Shown: in pieces, positions 23,201 to 32,235 of the stretch
Position numbering within the stretch: position 1 is the stretch's first letter
Layout: the number at the start of each line of letters is the position of its first letter
Assembly (NCBI GenBank): GCA_036874045.1
Contig: CM072344.1
Span: 9,520,501-9,584,500 of the forward strand
Length of the DNA: 64,000 bases
Origin: Cymodocea nodosa
Lineage: Eukaryota; Streptophyta; Magnoliopsida; Alismatales; Cymodoceaceae
Reading direction: 5' to 3'
Program-made: the position numbers and the translations under genes
Notes under the pieces: model-generated
What the model was told of the DNA's origin: nothing
Database searches by the model: none
What the model saw: the letters and a program-made list of their open reading frames with translations, nothing else

Positions 23201-25338
23201 TTTTGTATTTTGTTATCCTAGTTTACCAATGGCTTCTGTAGGCACCTTGCTTTCTATGATTTTAATATATTTAACTCATTGCTCCTTAAAAAAATAATTC
23301 TCCACCTTATCTTTGCCCTTATTTAAGTCCTAGTTTTTGTGGTATCTTTCATTACAGCAATGTATAGAAATTTCTCTATCACTTTTAGTTATCTCTTCAA
23401 ATGCATCCTTACCTAACAAAATTGACACTCCTTGTATGATGTATGGGACAAAAACACATGGAAAGGAGTAGAGAACAAAACCATGAAGCAACAAGACTCA
23501 TGCAAAAATGTCAACAGCCAAGGAAGCACACGAAGTAAAAAATATTGGACAAAAGTATTTGGAAGCAACCTTACCAAAAGATCAATAGGGGAAACCACCA
23601 AAGAATGTTCAGCAATTTTCTTTGAAATATACCAAGGTAATACAATTTGAAAAAAAGAAGTATGAGAGCATAGATAAAAGTTACCACCTGTTCCAAAGAA
23701 GCAAAATTGTCATCTTTTACAGGAGAAAGCTCCTCCCTATCTTCTGTATTGTCATTGTGCCTTATACTCTGTTTTATCAGCACTCGTTATTAAACAGGAA
23801 GGAAGGGCTAAGGAGAAAAACCTTCATAGAGAAAAAGGAGACTACTCATACAGTTAATTCAACAGCATTAGGCTTTGCAGGTGGCAATGGAGGAGAAGGT
23901 TCACGGTGCAACTCTCCATTCATGGAGTTTGTATTGCACAGCACAGGCAGATCTGTCCCTAACTTGGCAGATGGCAAGCTGGACATTGAAGAGACCTGAG
24001 AAACATTGATGGAGTCGAGAAAGGAAGGTCTGTGTCTGCCAGAACCACTTCCATAGGAGCTTTTGGACATTGAGCTATAATCTGTAATAAAATTTTCTGA
24101 CGCATGCTGATCCATACTTTTAATGTTAAGATGATGATTAATAGAGTCACTAATGCTCCTTCCCTTCAAATTGAAACCAGAATAATTTATGCTACCTGGC
24201 ATGAATTGCTCCAATACAGGAGCAAGCCTGTTTTTAGTTTCATAAGTGACAATTAAGAATAACCATGGCACAAACTCAATCACAAGTATTTGTATGCAAA
24301 TTAAATTAATACTTACCACTATTCACACTGGCATTGTGGTTAATTAAAGGCATGCTATCATTACTGATGGTGTATTGTTGGACTCCATTTTCTAAGTTCT
24401 CTGCTGAGTTTCTAAAACTTGAGGAAGCATATGAATTAGAATTGTCGATTGGTGTGTCATAGTTATCCAACTTAACTACAGCTGTCGGATAAGCATTATT
24501 AGCCTTCAAATCATCATCCGCTACTGAACCCATCTGTGCTGAATCAAGTGCCATGGGAATCTCAGTAGAGACCAAGTCTGTGTCGGTATTTCTTGTTTCA
24601 CTGCTCTTGTCTTGCCAGTGATCTTCATAACCACTCACTGGTGCAGAAATCTGTGAGCTTCCACAGAAGGTAGACTCTTGGTCTTTTACATCCTGCTGTG
24701 TTGTATCTTCTGAATGTTCACTTCTACCATTGGAAACGGAATGAAGCTGATGTGATGAGCCTACTTCAACATTCTGTGCAGAACCGGTGGCAGCAGTACC
24801 ACCGAAAGGCACAGACATCCTAGAGGGCTCAGAAATGCCAAAGCTATTTCCTTCGTGGTTAGGCCCATTACTAATAGCCTCTGGCGACAAACTTTCTGCC
24901 AAGCCAACAGCATCAGTCCTTAACTGGGCAGCTGCCAGAGACTTTTCGGCTTTTCCTGCGGCCCTCTTTTTACGGAATTCTTCCAACTGTTGAAAGGCAC
25001 AATTAAATGAATATTTCAACCCAAATTGCCATCTTACGTAACATAGACAAGCAGGAATTAAGGCAAAAAGGATCCATATTCTAGTACAAAGCACGAGTAG
25101 AAATCCGAGATACCGGTCACAAAGCAGACCTTGAACAGTTAACAGCGATTCGGAACAAGCATTCTTAAAATTCCCCCTTTCGGAGAAAAACTCGAATTTT
25201 TAATAGCACAAAAAGGTGAAAGAAAACCACGTTTAAAGTTGAAAGGCAGCATACCCGGCGCTTGCCAGCTTCGAGGTGCCCTTGCTTTCTCGCAGAAGAA
25301 GAAGCCGCAGGATTGGGCAGCACCTGCGCGAACGCCAT
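2136..25338 (-). CDS. BLI: BLISTER-like coiled-coil protein (12 exons, C-terminus off-window)
   Basis: Spliced minus-strand gene with coding exons 25255-25338, 24317-24986, 23852-24195, 23688-23768, 22500-22619, 21829-21894, 8779-8889, 8079-8155, 3622-3689, 3401-3511, 2413-2621 and 2136-2204. They join to 2010 nt (670 codons) with all phases agreeing and no stop. The N-terminus (MAFAQVLPNP, then RKQGHLEAGKRRLEEFRKK) is the BLI signature. A low-complexity Ser/Asn-rich middle (about residues 45-390) is followed by a long coiled coil starting HIEDLTQDKFSLQR (residue 394) and running to the last exon seen. Arabidopsis BLI is a single-copy plant gene of about 714 residues; it binds the PRC2 methyltransferase CURLY LEAF and affects development, cold and ER-stress responses. 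About 50-100 C-terminal residues are missing here. Introns 6 and 8 are expanded by transposons. Splice sites are by eye; the family call is firm, the exact ends of exons 3 and 4 less so. Confidence 0.87.
2413..2621 (-). CDS. BLI: BLI exon 11
   Basis: 209 nt, about codons 578-647. The first half is an acidic, Ser-rich linker. The second half ends with PDDHMKMINNINSVISE, the start of the conserved C-terminal helical part of BLI. Acceptor TTTCAG, donor GTAGTG, ending in phase 0. Confidence 0.87.
2622..3400 (-). other. BLI intron 10
   Basis: 779-bp AT-rich intron. The only structure seen is a short (AC)7 microsatellite at 2969-2982. Confidence 0.6.
3401..3511 (-). CDS. BLI: BLI exon 10
   Basis: 111 nt, about codons 541-577: EKKLLQSKLWKATV, then a polar linker ending STMDL. 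Acceptor ATACAG, donor GTAAGG. In BLI proteins this is where the first coiled coil gives way to a less conserved linker. Confidence 0.87.
3622..3689 (-). CDS. BLI: BLI exon 9
   Basis: 68 nt, codons 518-540 plus one base: (K)RKLSSLEKERHDFQSTIEML. Acceptor CTCTGCAG after a pyrimidine tract, donor GTATTA. The phase agrees with exons 8 and 10. Confidence 0.88.
3738..4213 (+). mobile_element. Unclassified LTR-like block in BLI intron 8
   Basis: A distinct, more GC-rich block next to exon 9. It starts TGTTGAGGCACC and holds a TATA-like TTATATAAAAG at about 3888-3898, preceded by CCAAT. A 5'-leader-like run (CCCTAAAATAATG and a CT-rich stretch) follows. This resembles the U3/R of a plant LTR, plus orientation. 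I see no clear target duplication, primer site or coding sequence, so it may be a solo LTR or another non-autonomous element. Confidence 0.3.
4900..5760 (-). pseudogene. LINE fragment with zf-RVT-like motif
   Basis: Read on the minus strand, about 5265-5340 encodes TLLTCEKDMDHLFLH, which fits the Cys...Glu-x2-(D/E)HLF pattern of the zinc-binding region that follows reverse transcriptase in plant L1-type LINEs. Flanking frames contain fragments and stops and no intact reverse transcriptase. It sits in BLI intron 8 in the same orientation as the gene. This is decayed and recognised from one motif only. Confidence 0.45.
6640..6910. repeat. AT-rich imperfect direct repeats in BLI intron 8
   Basis: Short words recur: AAATCATCTTTCATA-type runs at about 6690-6780, then a roughly 75-bp unit containing TATCATATATCATTTA twice (about 6785-6835 and 6860-6910). 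No coding sequence. It could be a decayed minisatellite or matrix-attachment-type DNA; nothing more can be said. Confidence 0.45.
7540..7690. repeat. Imperfect TCTGATTT repeats
   Basis: The word TCTGATTT(G) recurs four times within about 150 bp in an otherwise featureless T-rich part of intron 8. Probably a degenerate minisatellite. Confidence 0.35.
8079..8155 (-). CDS. BLI: BLI exon 8
   Basis: 77 nt, codons 493-517 plus two bases: ALRLRSNELKLEKQLESSNA then EINSC. Acceptor TTATTAG, donor GTAAGT. It continues the coiled coil; the leftover AA joins the first A of exon 9 to give Lys. Confidence 0.87.
8779..8889 (-). CDS. BLI: BLI exon 7
   Basis: 111 nt, 37 codons (456-492), MAFEALKAEYANAQLECTAA then DERAKILASEVISLEEK, with acceptor AACAG and donor GTATAT. 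Strongly conserved coiled-coil block of BLI. It is 12.9 kb away from exon 6, yet frame and phase are perfect, so the gene was not broken by the insertions between them. Confidence 0.9.
9334..9477 (+). repeat. Copia-A 5' LTR
   Basis: 144 bp, starts TGTTGAAGTTATTCC and ends CTGAACT. It matches the 3' LTR at 18093-18219 except for a roughly 17-bp stretch absent there and scattered changes. It lacks the usual terminal CA. Confidence 0.8.
9478..9489 (+). other. Copia-A primer binding site
   Basis: TGGTATCAAAGC directly after the LTR is complementary to the 3' region of initiator-Met tRNA (usual TGGTATCAGAGC, one change). Confidence 0.8.
9755..10478 (+). repeat. 362-bp tandem duplication in Copia-A leader/gag
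   Basis: Two head-to-tail units, 9755-10116 and 10117-10478, differing at about ten positions by eye. Each contains the Copia-A gag start (ATG at 9904 and 10266). Both units end AGTTGAGGGATT, which in the second unit is the first 12 bp of the Copia-B LTR. The duplication therefore arose after Copia-B was inserted. Confidence 0.85.
10467..10606 (-). repeat. Copia-B 3' LTR
   Basis: On the minus strand it starts TGTTAAAGTGTG and ends CTCAACT. It matches 14166-14306 with few differences. The purine-rich stretch just inside (minus strand GAAGGAGAG) is the polypurine tract. Confidence 0.83.
10660..13514 (-). pseudogene. Copia-B gag-pol (broken)
   Basis: Minus-strand remnants: gag from the ATG at 13514; a zinc-knuckle-like CPKCQWYEKLEDKFEKCW region near 12700-12790; integrase-like fragments with stops; reverse transcriptase about 11240-11730 containing VYVNDMLLTRDD; RNase H 10671-10952 containing LIWLKALLFKLRVE and DYHFIRDNV. 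The RT active-site box reads Tyr-Val-Asn-Asp (11558-11569), losing the first catalytic Asp. Stops and frameshifts occur throughout. Confidence 0.8.
14166..14306 (-). repeat. Copia-B 5' LTR
   Basis: On the minus strand it starts TGTTAAAAGTGTG and ends CTTAACT, followed by the primer binding site. Confidence 0.83.
18093..18219 (+). repeat. Copia-A 3' LTR
   Basis: 127 bp after the purine tract TTGAGGGGGAG. Its first bases have decayed from TGTTGAAG to TTTTTAAG. It is followed by the GTATG target duplication. Confidence 0.78.
19467..19807. other. Spacer between intron duplicates
   Basis: 341 bp of BLI intron 6 between the two copies of the 1.5-kb unit. A 74-residue open frame is present but has no recognisable features. 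Nothing else seen. Confidence 0.4.
19808..21418. repeat. Intron duplication, copy 2
   Basis: Second, uninterrupted copy of the unit described at 9105-19466, about 1.6 kb and clearly diverged. It contains its own internal pair of about 290-bp repeats (about 20330-20620 and 20621-20880), as copy 1 does (about 18380-18660 and 18661-18960). The 335 bp between the two large copies (19467-19807) has no counterpart that I can see. Confidence 0.6.
21829..21894 (-). CDS. BLI: BLI exon 6
   Basis: 66 nt, 22 codons (434-455), GKAINQLRSEMEQLREEIKT then Gln-Leu, between the acceptor TATAG and the donor GTTAGT. Coiled-coil sequence with Leu/Met at heptad positions. The following intron is the 12.9-kb transposon-filled one. 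Confidence 0.87.
22500..22619 (-). CDS. BLI: BLI exon 5 (coiled-coil start)
   Basis: 120 nt, exactly 40 codons (394-433), between the acceptor CTGCAG and the donor GTTGGT. It encodes the best-conserved part of BLI proteins: HIEDLTQDKFSLQR followed by SRTLSESLASENSSLTESFN. Leu heptads show the coiled coil begins here. Confidence 0.9.
22620..23687 (-). other. BLI intron 4
   Basis: 1068-bp intron. About 22890-23150 reads on the plus strand as an 84-residue frame containing KVFGCVTELPKKWRSSDGF and ALYAYLSPQQ. Its base composition is less AT-rich than the surroundings, so it may be a gene or transposon scrap. I do not recognise it. The remainder shows nothing. Confidence 0.35.
23688..23768 (-). 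CDS. BLI: BLI exon 4
   Basis: 81 nt, codons 367-393, ending KDDNFASLEQ before the donor GTGGTA. It leads into the conserved coiled coil of exon 5. The acceptor AAACAG at 23769-23771 keeps phase 0; GAG-type acceptors about 40 bp downstream would also keep phase, so the 5' end is uncertain. Confidence 0.72.
23852..24195 (-). CDS. BLI: BLI exon 3
   Basis: 344 nt, codons 252-366. The start at 24195 (acceptor ATGCCAG) is the one that keeps the phase left by exon 2; the AACAG acceptor 29 bp upstream would break the frame. It ends ...AVELT before the donor GTATGAG. A Pro-rich run (PSPPLPPAKP) lies close to the end. The exact 5' boundary is inferred from phase only. Confidence 0.72.
24317..24986 (-). 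CDS. BLI: BLI exon 2
   Basis: The largest exon, 670 nt, codons 29-251 plus one base. It opens with LEEFRKKRAAGKAEKS after the acceptor CAACAG and ends before the donor GTAAGT. The product is Ser/Asn/Thr-rich and probably disordered, as in other BLI proteins where this part is poorly conserved. An apparent ATG further upstream in the same frame (25094) is intron read-through, not a start. Confidence 0.87.
25255..25338 (-). CDS. BLI: BLI exon 1
   Basis: Codons 1-28, from the ATG at 25338 to AAGCGCCGG, followed by the donor GTATGC. The start is chosen because the conserved BLI N-terminus (Gln-Val-x-Pro-Asn, then Arg-Lys-Gln-x-His-Leu-Glu-Ala-Gly-Lys) begins right after it. The exon is GC-rich compared with everything around it. 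It ends in phase 0, directly before the Leu-Glu-Glu-Phe-Arg of exon 2. Confidence 0.88.
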
Positions 25339-25620
25339 GCCCCCCGAACCCTGATCACCCCTCTGCCAGCCCTCCGAAACACCGCCAACTCGACAACCGA
25401 AGCAAAACCAAAAGCTAGCGGATCAGATCTCACCAGAAAAGTTATCGCACAAGACAGAGATTAGACGAAATAGTGAAAATTGGGAATCAGGATCCCCTGA
25501 ACCCTAGAAAATAAAAAACAAATAAGGATGGTCTCGCAAGAATGGATCGACGATGGATCTCGATTTTTCCTCTTCTTCTTCTTCTTCCTTATTCTCCCTC
25601 CCTATTTATTTATTTCTGCC
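25339..25620 (-). promoter_or_regulatory. BLI: BLI 5' leader and core promoter (inferred)
   Basis: Upstream of the ATG, the minus strand holds AAATAAATAAATA (25603-25616), a possible TATA-like element about 270 bp from the start codon. A (GAA)n/GA-rich stretch (about 25571-25588) follows, typical of plant 5' leaders. A GC-rich island (25640-25760) lies just upstream. The transcription start cannot be set from sequence alone. Confidence 0.4.
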
Positions 25621-25939
25621 TTCATTTTTTTTCCGGTAATTTGGTTTCGATTTCGGTTCTCCCGTCGCTGGCTAACTCCAAATCCGGCTGGGACGCCGCG
25701 ATCGCTTGTCGTTGACGGGGACAGCGTAGCGGATGCTGTCGTCCTACCGTCAAACAACCACGTCGAATTTCACCATGTGAATTTGAGAACGCTATCTACG
25801 AAATTATTTGAACCTATTGTTCGAATTTTAAATTTCATATTCAAATTTAAACACACCTCCGTACGAGGACGGTCAGAAGTTATCTTACCAGCTCAGCAAG
25901 TTCGACATTTCGAATTCACAAATATATTTGAAAAATAAT

Positions 25940-27930
25940 AATAATTAATTAATATAATATTTTAAATTTTAAATAATTCATTTATTTTTTAATCAGATAT
26001 TCAATATTCAATATAAATTGTGTTTATATATTTTCTTTTTAAATTAGGCCTTTTCATAATTAAATATTATTATTATAATATAAGTTATTTTATTCTAAAC
26101 TGAAAAGAATGATATGACCCGGACCAATAGTTGACCTAAACATTTTATTATTATATATAGAGAGAGATAATGGATCATCAATGTACGTCAAAAAGTTTAA
26201 ATAGAAAAGAAATAAAATATTTAAAATATTAAAATTTTTATAAAAATTTAATATATAAGATCATTGTATCACAATAAAATAATAAATTGTATCTTTAATA
26301 ATTAAGATTATCATTAGATAAAATAAGAGCATAAAATAATTATAAATAAAATTATATTCTTTATAAACTTTAAAAAAAAAAATTTACAATTTCTTTTCAG
26401 TTCAATTCTATTCTTATTGATTTTGATACAGTAATGTCTAATATACAATTAAAATAGAAAATAATATTCTTATTCTAAGTTAATTTTGAATTATATAAAA
26501 CTTGATCATTATGTACGTAACTTCTTTTCCTTTTTTTTGCTCAACTTTTGTATTTTTTCTTCTCTAGTTATCGAATTTCCAAACTTCTTGTGTTTGCAGT
26601 TCCTTTTTCTGAAATTGCTTTAAATTCTGAACTTCTTATAATGTTGGAGAATTTTTATGAATTTAATATGTAGTTGAATATTAAAATTTGATATTTAAGA
26701 TTGGGATTGAATATTCAGATTTAATCTTTCAATTTGTGATTGGAGATTGGGATGATCATAATGCAACTCATACCTTCTATTTTTAGTAGTCGAACTTTGA
26801 CTTCACATTCAGCATATTCATCCACTTAATCCATAATCCACATACTAATTTCAATTTCAAATTATCTACGATTTCCACTATCTTTTTGAATTTCCATTAT
26901 GTCCACTTTCTATTTTAAATTTCTAATTTCTCCACTATCATTTTGAATTTCCACAATTTTCACTCGTAGATTTACCAAAACTTTATCTTCTTGGAGATTT
27001 GTAAAATATCTTCTAAGTCACTGCTTTAGTCGAACACTTATACTTTAAATCTTGTAAAAACTCAAACACTTATCTATAACTCTACAAGTTTTTGCACATG
27101 TAAAACACGTGATTGAACAAAGAAAACTTATCTATTCATTAGTCATTTTATAAAACTCGAACAATTATCTATCCATGCGTATAAAAACTCAAATAGTTAT
27201 TTAACTCTTCAATTTTCATTACTGAACACACATACAAAACACATGACAACTTAAAACATTAAAAACATATGTGTAGATAACTTAACTATATGAGTTTTAA
27301 ACATAACTCTTCGATTAAATTGAAACGTTAACTATCCAAAAATTTAACCATTTGAAAATCTAACTATCCGAAAACTTTAATTATCTAAAAATCTAACTAA
27401 AATTTTTCGATAACTTATCAATATCTAATTACGTGACTATTATACTTAGAAAATATTATTTAGACTTATTTATAAACTTTAATAAAGCATTTATCATCAA
27501 AACAAAATTCCTAACATAATACATCTATTGAAAACTTCAAAAAGTAGAATTCATATGAATGATTAGTATACGTTGGAATATTTAGAAATTGAAAAAATAA
27601 TGAAATAAATTGTAAAATACTACTTAAAATTATATAATTGATATTACAATTTGTAATTTGATTTTTTTTAAAAAATAATATTAATGAATTTAAAAAATAC
27701 ACTTGTTCAAATTGTTACAATATAAATGTAAAAAATAATTCAAAGGTACAAAGTGTTCTAATCATTACAACATAAATGTTATAAACCTTCATCCTTCTTA
27801 ATCTACAAGAAGTACTAATGTTTTTCATAAGAAAACACTACAAACTTTTACCCTTCTTAATTCAAGGAGTATCAATGTTTTTCACAAGATTCCTATTCAA
27901 ATATCTAACTATATAACATAAGGTTTTCCT
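25940..27930. other. AT-rich intergenic DNA
   Basis: No gene seen. A short AG-repeat lies near 26157-26167. From about 27050 to 27430 words such as TAACTATCC(G/A)AAAA recur, resembling words in the Copia-C LTR, so this may be an old LTR remnant. At about 27780-27890 a roughly 60-bp unit (CCTTCTTAAT...AATGTTTTTCA) is imperfectly repeated in tandem. Confidence 0.5.
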
Positions 27931-28779
27931 TGTTAAAGCCCTTGTATTTTGATAATGTAAAAATCTGTGTGAGAAAATATTTTTTATTTTATAGGACAGT
28001 TATAGTTCAACAAGATGGCAAATAAATAGATACAGATAGCTTAGTAAATGTTGTCAAATAAAAACAAGATTTTCAAATAATTTAAATATAGTTCAAAGCT
28101 CAAGTATCCAAAAGAAGAGAAATATCAGAAGGTTACCAAGCTAACTATCTAAAAGATAGTTTAAGAGCAAAAAGGAAGAATTTCAAAAAGTTAGAAGATT
28201 AACTGTCTAAAACAGGAAGAATTTTGAAAAGTTAGAAAACTAACTGTTTGAAACAGGAAGCTCTTCAAAAGGTTAGAAAAATAACTGCTCGAGTTTTTGG
28301 AAAGTTATAATAGCTAACTATCCAAAAATACAATAAAATTGGAGAATTAAGATGGCTAACTATCCGAGTAGTTAAGTTACACATGAGAAACTTAAATACT
28401 CACATGATAGAAAGTCAAAAACAATAGAAGACAACTGTTTGAGTTTTCGAAAAGTTAACAATGCTAACTATCCGAAAATAAAATAGAATCAGAAAGTTAA
28501 GAGGGCTAATTATTCGAACTTTAAGTTACACGTGTAAAACTTAAAAGCACACGTAACCAACAGTCGAAAGCTTAAGGGGGGGTTAGTGCCTGACGGAATT
28601 TAGTTGACGGAAAGGAAAATTGTTGAATTCTGTCAGAATGTTGTTAGTGTGCATTACACTTAACGGAAAAGAAAGTCAGATTTTACCGTTGTATAAAATC
28701 CAAAAATTTCCTTTACCGTCAAATCCTTTTTGATCGCCCTCGTTCAGAAAATTTTTCTCCCTCTCTCGCGAAACTCTCG

Positions 28780-29400
28780 ACTGAGACTTCTCGCGACATT
28801 CGCCTGCAGATTCGCCGTGTGCATTTCCCCTGAAAGCTTCTCTCCTTCTAGTGCCTACGCCAGTAGTGGCTCGGTCTCGCGCCTGCTCTGGACTCCTCTC
28901 CGCGCTGGTCCCCGCTCCCTCTAGCCTGTGATCAGCTCGTGCAACCCCCTAGCGCCTTCTTCTCCGTGTCGATCCCCTGTCGTCTTCCTCGCTCACGTTG
29001 GACCCTGACCGCCGCCCATCACATCCTCTACATCATTGGTCCGTTCTTACCAGGTTCGATGCATTGCCCAATCTATTCCAGTAATTTAGTTTTCCGGTTT
29101 CGCCTTTTCCGGCGAAAAAAATTTTCGATAGGGGGCGAAGCTTTTCTTACTTCGCGACGTTTGCCCACGGATTCACCGTGTGCATTTCCCCTGAAACGTC
29201 ATCCTCGCGATCGAACCCTCGTAAAGCTTCTCTCCTTGTCGTGCCTGCACTGGTAGTGGCCCAGTCTCGTGCCTGACAAACACTCTAGACTCCTCTCCGC
29301 ACTAGTCCCCGCTCCCTCTGGCCTGCGATCGGCTCGTGCAGCCCCCTAGTGCCTTCTTCTCCGTGTTGATCCCCTGTTGTCTTCCTCGTGTGCATTTCCT
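28780..29400 (+). repeat. GC-rich duplicated leader inside PIF copy 2
   Basis: An island far more GC-rich than its surroundings, made of two direct copies: about 28782-29000 and 29147-29392. Shared blocks are GTGCATTTCCCCTGAAA, CTTCTCTCCTT, GACTCCTCTCCGC, CCCCGCTCCCTCT and CGCCTTCTTCTCCGTG-like. A good splice donor (GTGAGT at 29408) follows. It looks like a 5' untranslated exon or captured host leader; the open frames across it are probably not translated. Confidence 0.7.
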
Positions 29401-30026
29401 CTTACTGGTGAGTATAGTGGTTAATGTTTTTTCAAAATTGAAAGAGGTCAAATTCCTTATATATCTATATTCATGAAAAGAACATCCATATGAAATACAC
29501 ATTTTTGGATTGATGTTGCATCCCTACTTCTGATACACATTAGTGAAGAGGAGATTATAGCTTGGAAAACTCATTGGAAGTTACTGTTGGCTACTGAAAA
29601 GCTTATCAAAGTTCACCAGAAAACTTGTCACTTGTTAGTAGTGCTAAAAGTCTAAAATCTATGCTTTCGGTGCCTAGAGGACTTATGACATTAAGGTGAT
29701 GCTTAGCTACTTGCATCAACCGTATGATTAAAAATTCAATTAAGCTAAAGTTTTTAAAAGGCTCTTAGAAGATAATGCATGCTTTACAAATAAACTTTTA
29801 ACCGGGAAAAATGTGATGCCATCATATGATTATAACAGAAGATTCTCCATTCAGATTATTTTAAAATGAGTCCATTTTTTAAAAGAAAAGTAGTAGATAC
29901 AGAAGATTCAACTAAGAACACAAGTGACTAAAAAGGTATTTTGTAGTGGATATTTTGTAGTTATGTTCTATCATTGATTCATCTCTATAATATTCTAACA
30001 TACTATCCCCCTAGCTCTATTATACA

Positions 30027-30778
30027 TGTTTTGTATTATTCATATCTATGATTGTGTTATTTTGTCATTTATTATATTTTGTCAATATCATATTCTTCTT
30101 TGCTTATCTATGATTATCTTATTTTGTCAATATCTATGATTGTCTTATTTTGTCATTTATCATATTTTATCATAGCTTAGTATGATTTTCGTGTATCGTT
30201 CGTCTTCGTCTGATAAGAATTTCATGGGTTTCGCATTGTTTGTCGTAACGAAGCAGTGCAGTTGTTCATTTGATTGATTTTCGTTCGTGCCACATCATAC
30301 TCTTGATAAGAATTTTGGCTTTCAATTTATTTTATTAATTATGTTCGTTATTGTTGATTAACTAACACTTGTTTATGTATTACATTGAAATCATTATGTT
30401 CAAAATCAAAGGTGATAAAATTAATTAAAGTATTTATTGAGCTTTATCTTAGGCACACATCTTTTATGGGATCCCTTGCTTGTTTTATTTATGCACATTT
30501 TATTACTCTGTTATGTTACATACGATTTACAGTGTGGATAATAACTGGCAAACTTATGTTGGCCTTTCTTACTTTAAATTCATGTCTTGCAAGGTAGATG
30601 CAAGAATTATAATTGTAATGGAGGACTTTGTAAGAAAGAGTTGGCATGTTCTTCCTAAAAGACAAATATTTGATATGAAGAATAAATATTTCTAGTTGAC
30701 ATGTTTTGTATTATTCATATCTATGATTGTGTTATTTTGTCATTTATTATATTTTATTGATATCATATTCTTCTTTGC
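30027..30778. repeat. 75-bp direct repeat within PIF copy 2
   Basis: The segment at about 30027-30103 (TATTATTCATATCTATGATT and onwards) recurs at about 30700-30778 with few changes. A shorter third piece is at about 30125-30175. Non-coding and T-rich. Confidence 0.6.
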
Positions 30779-30958
30779 CATATGGTTGAGCAAGTCATCC
30801 TCTTTTAAAACTATAGGATCATTGCATCAGATGCTCCAAAGGTTATTATTTTGCTTTCATTTTCAAATATTGAGTAGATTGACAAAATATATTATGTTTT
30901 TGCAAATCTCATAATCTTCTGTCGGAGCAGTTAATTAATATTTGATCTTATGTAGTAA

Positions 30959-32033
30959 ATGAGTACTCCTGATAGAGGATGGAGTAATGGAGGACGAACT
31001 TATATGACTTGGAATGTTGATGCAGATGCATTCTTTTTAGATATTTTGTCAGAAGTATTAAATGAGGGAAACAAAAAAACCCAAGATGGAAAGATAAAAG
31101 GGAGCACTTGGGATGAAATAGTTGAAAAATACAATAATAGAAGGAATGCATGTATTACAAAGAAGAATGTGGAAAGTCGCTTAAAGACATGAAGACAAAT
31201 TTATCGTAACTACTCAAAAATTGCAAATCAAAGTGAATGGGGATGAAATTTCATACAAGGGTATACTGACATAGATGAAGAGATATGGAAGGAGTTTATT
31301 AAGGTAAGATTTTTATTTACATACTTTAAGATTATCCCAATTGTATTGAATTTTTCTTAATATATATTGTAATTTTATGTAGGCGCATCCAGAGTGTGAA
31401 AGCTGCAAGGGAAAACCATGTTTGATTTATGAACAATTACAACTCATTTTTGAAGGTACTATGACTAGTGGAAATATGTCTAGATAGGCAGAAGAAGTAG
31501 ACATTATACCAAACACTCAAGTTCCAAATACATTTACTCTAGACATTACACAAGATGGAATGGACCTCGATTTTGACATACCTCCTAGTTCAGGAGGAAG
31601 TGCACATGCTCCATTGGAGTAGAGGAAAAAGGGGAAGTGAGCACGCCCTCATGCAGAATCTCAACAAATGATAGCAGAAAGTTTGAAAGATACGTCACGA
31701 GCTTTTCTTACTTTGTGTGAACAAGATACTATTAATGGTGAGGTACGTAATGAACAAATGAGAGAGATGGTTCACATACAAAAGGAGATGTTTGTATGTA
31801 AGAAGGAAATGTTTGCATGGAAGAAGGAAATGTTTGCATGGCAAAAGAAGTCTGAGTCTTTTTTAGATGAAGCTATTGCTTCAATATTTGAGATTGAAGA
31901 TCTATCTATGACTGATCGATATAAAGCTACTCAATTATTCCAAAAGCAAAAAATCAGTAAAATATTTCTATCAATTCCAAAAGAAATGCGACAAGGATGG
32001 TTCAAGTTTCACTTAGAAAAGATGGAAGACTAA
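30959..32033 (+). pseudogene. PIF/Harbinger ORF1, Myb/SANT-like protein (broken)
   Basis: Companion protein of Harbinger transposase, which in other plants binds DNA and brings the transposase into the nucleus. First part (from ATG 30959): W-rich helices MTWNVDADAFFLDIL and GSTWDEIVEKYN as in Myb_DNA-bind_3 domains. An intron (about 31302-31382, GTAAGA...TGTAG) precedes AHPECESCKGKPCLIYEQL. C-terminal part 31668-32033 has a tandem run of KEMF(V/A)(C/W)KK and ends LSIPKEMRQGWFKFHLEKME. Stops at about 31190, 31243 and 31486 and near 31622-31640 break it. Confidence 0.8.
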
Positions 32034-32235
32034 AGATGATTTACATGTTTTTTTTTTTGTATTAGATGTATGATGTAACTACTTTTTGTTTAGACAAGGA
32101 AATATGGAATGATATTATTATTGATGTTTGTTTATCATATTTTGTTATGTTCTATTAATTGTGGAATGATTTCATGTAATATGTTTATTTGTATTACAAC
32201 CTTGTAATATGTTTGGACATGAAATTTTGTAGGAG

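Noticed and set aside
24306-25094. 262-residue minus frame taken as a separate gene
   Set aside because: It is BLI exon 2 plus read-through into intron 1; the true start is in exon 1.
25528-25938. 136-residue plus-strand frame starting MVSQEW
   Set aside because: It overlaps the inferred BLI promoter and leader, begins with a Phe run from the (TTC)n tract and has no recognisable domain.
28730-29256. Open frames in the GC-rich block
   Set aside because: They span the duplicated GC-rich leader, differ between the two copies and match no transposon protein; the block looks untranslated.
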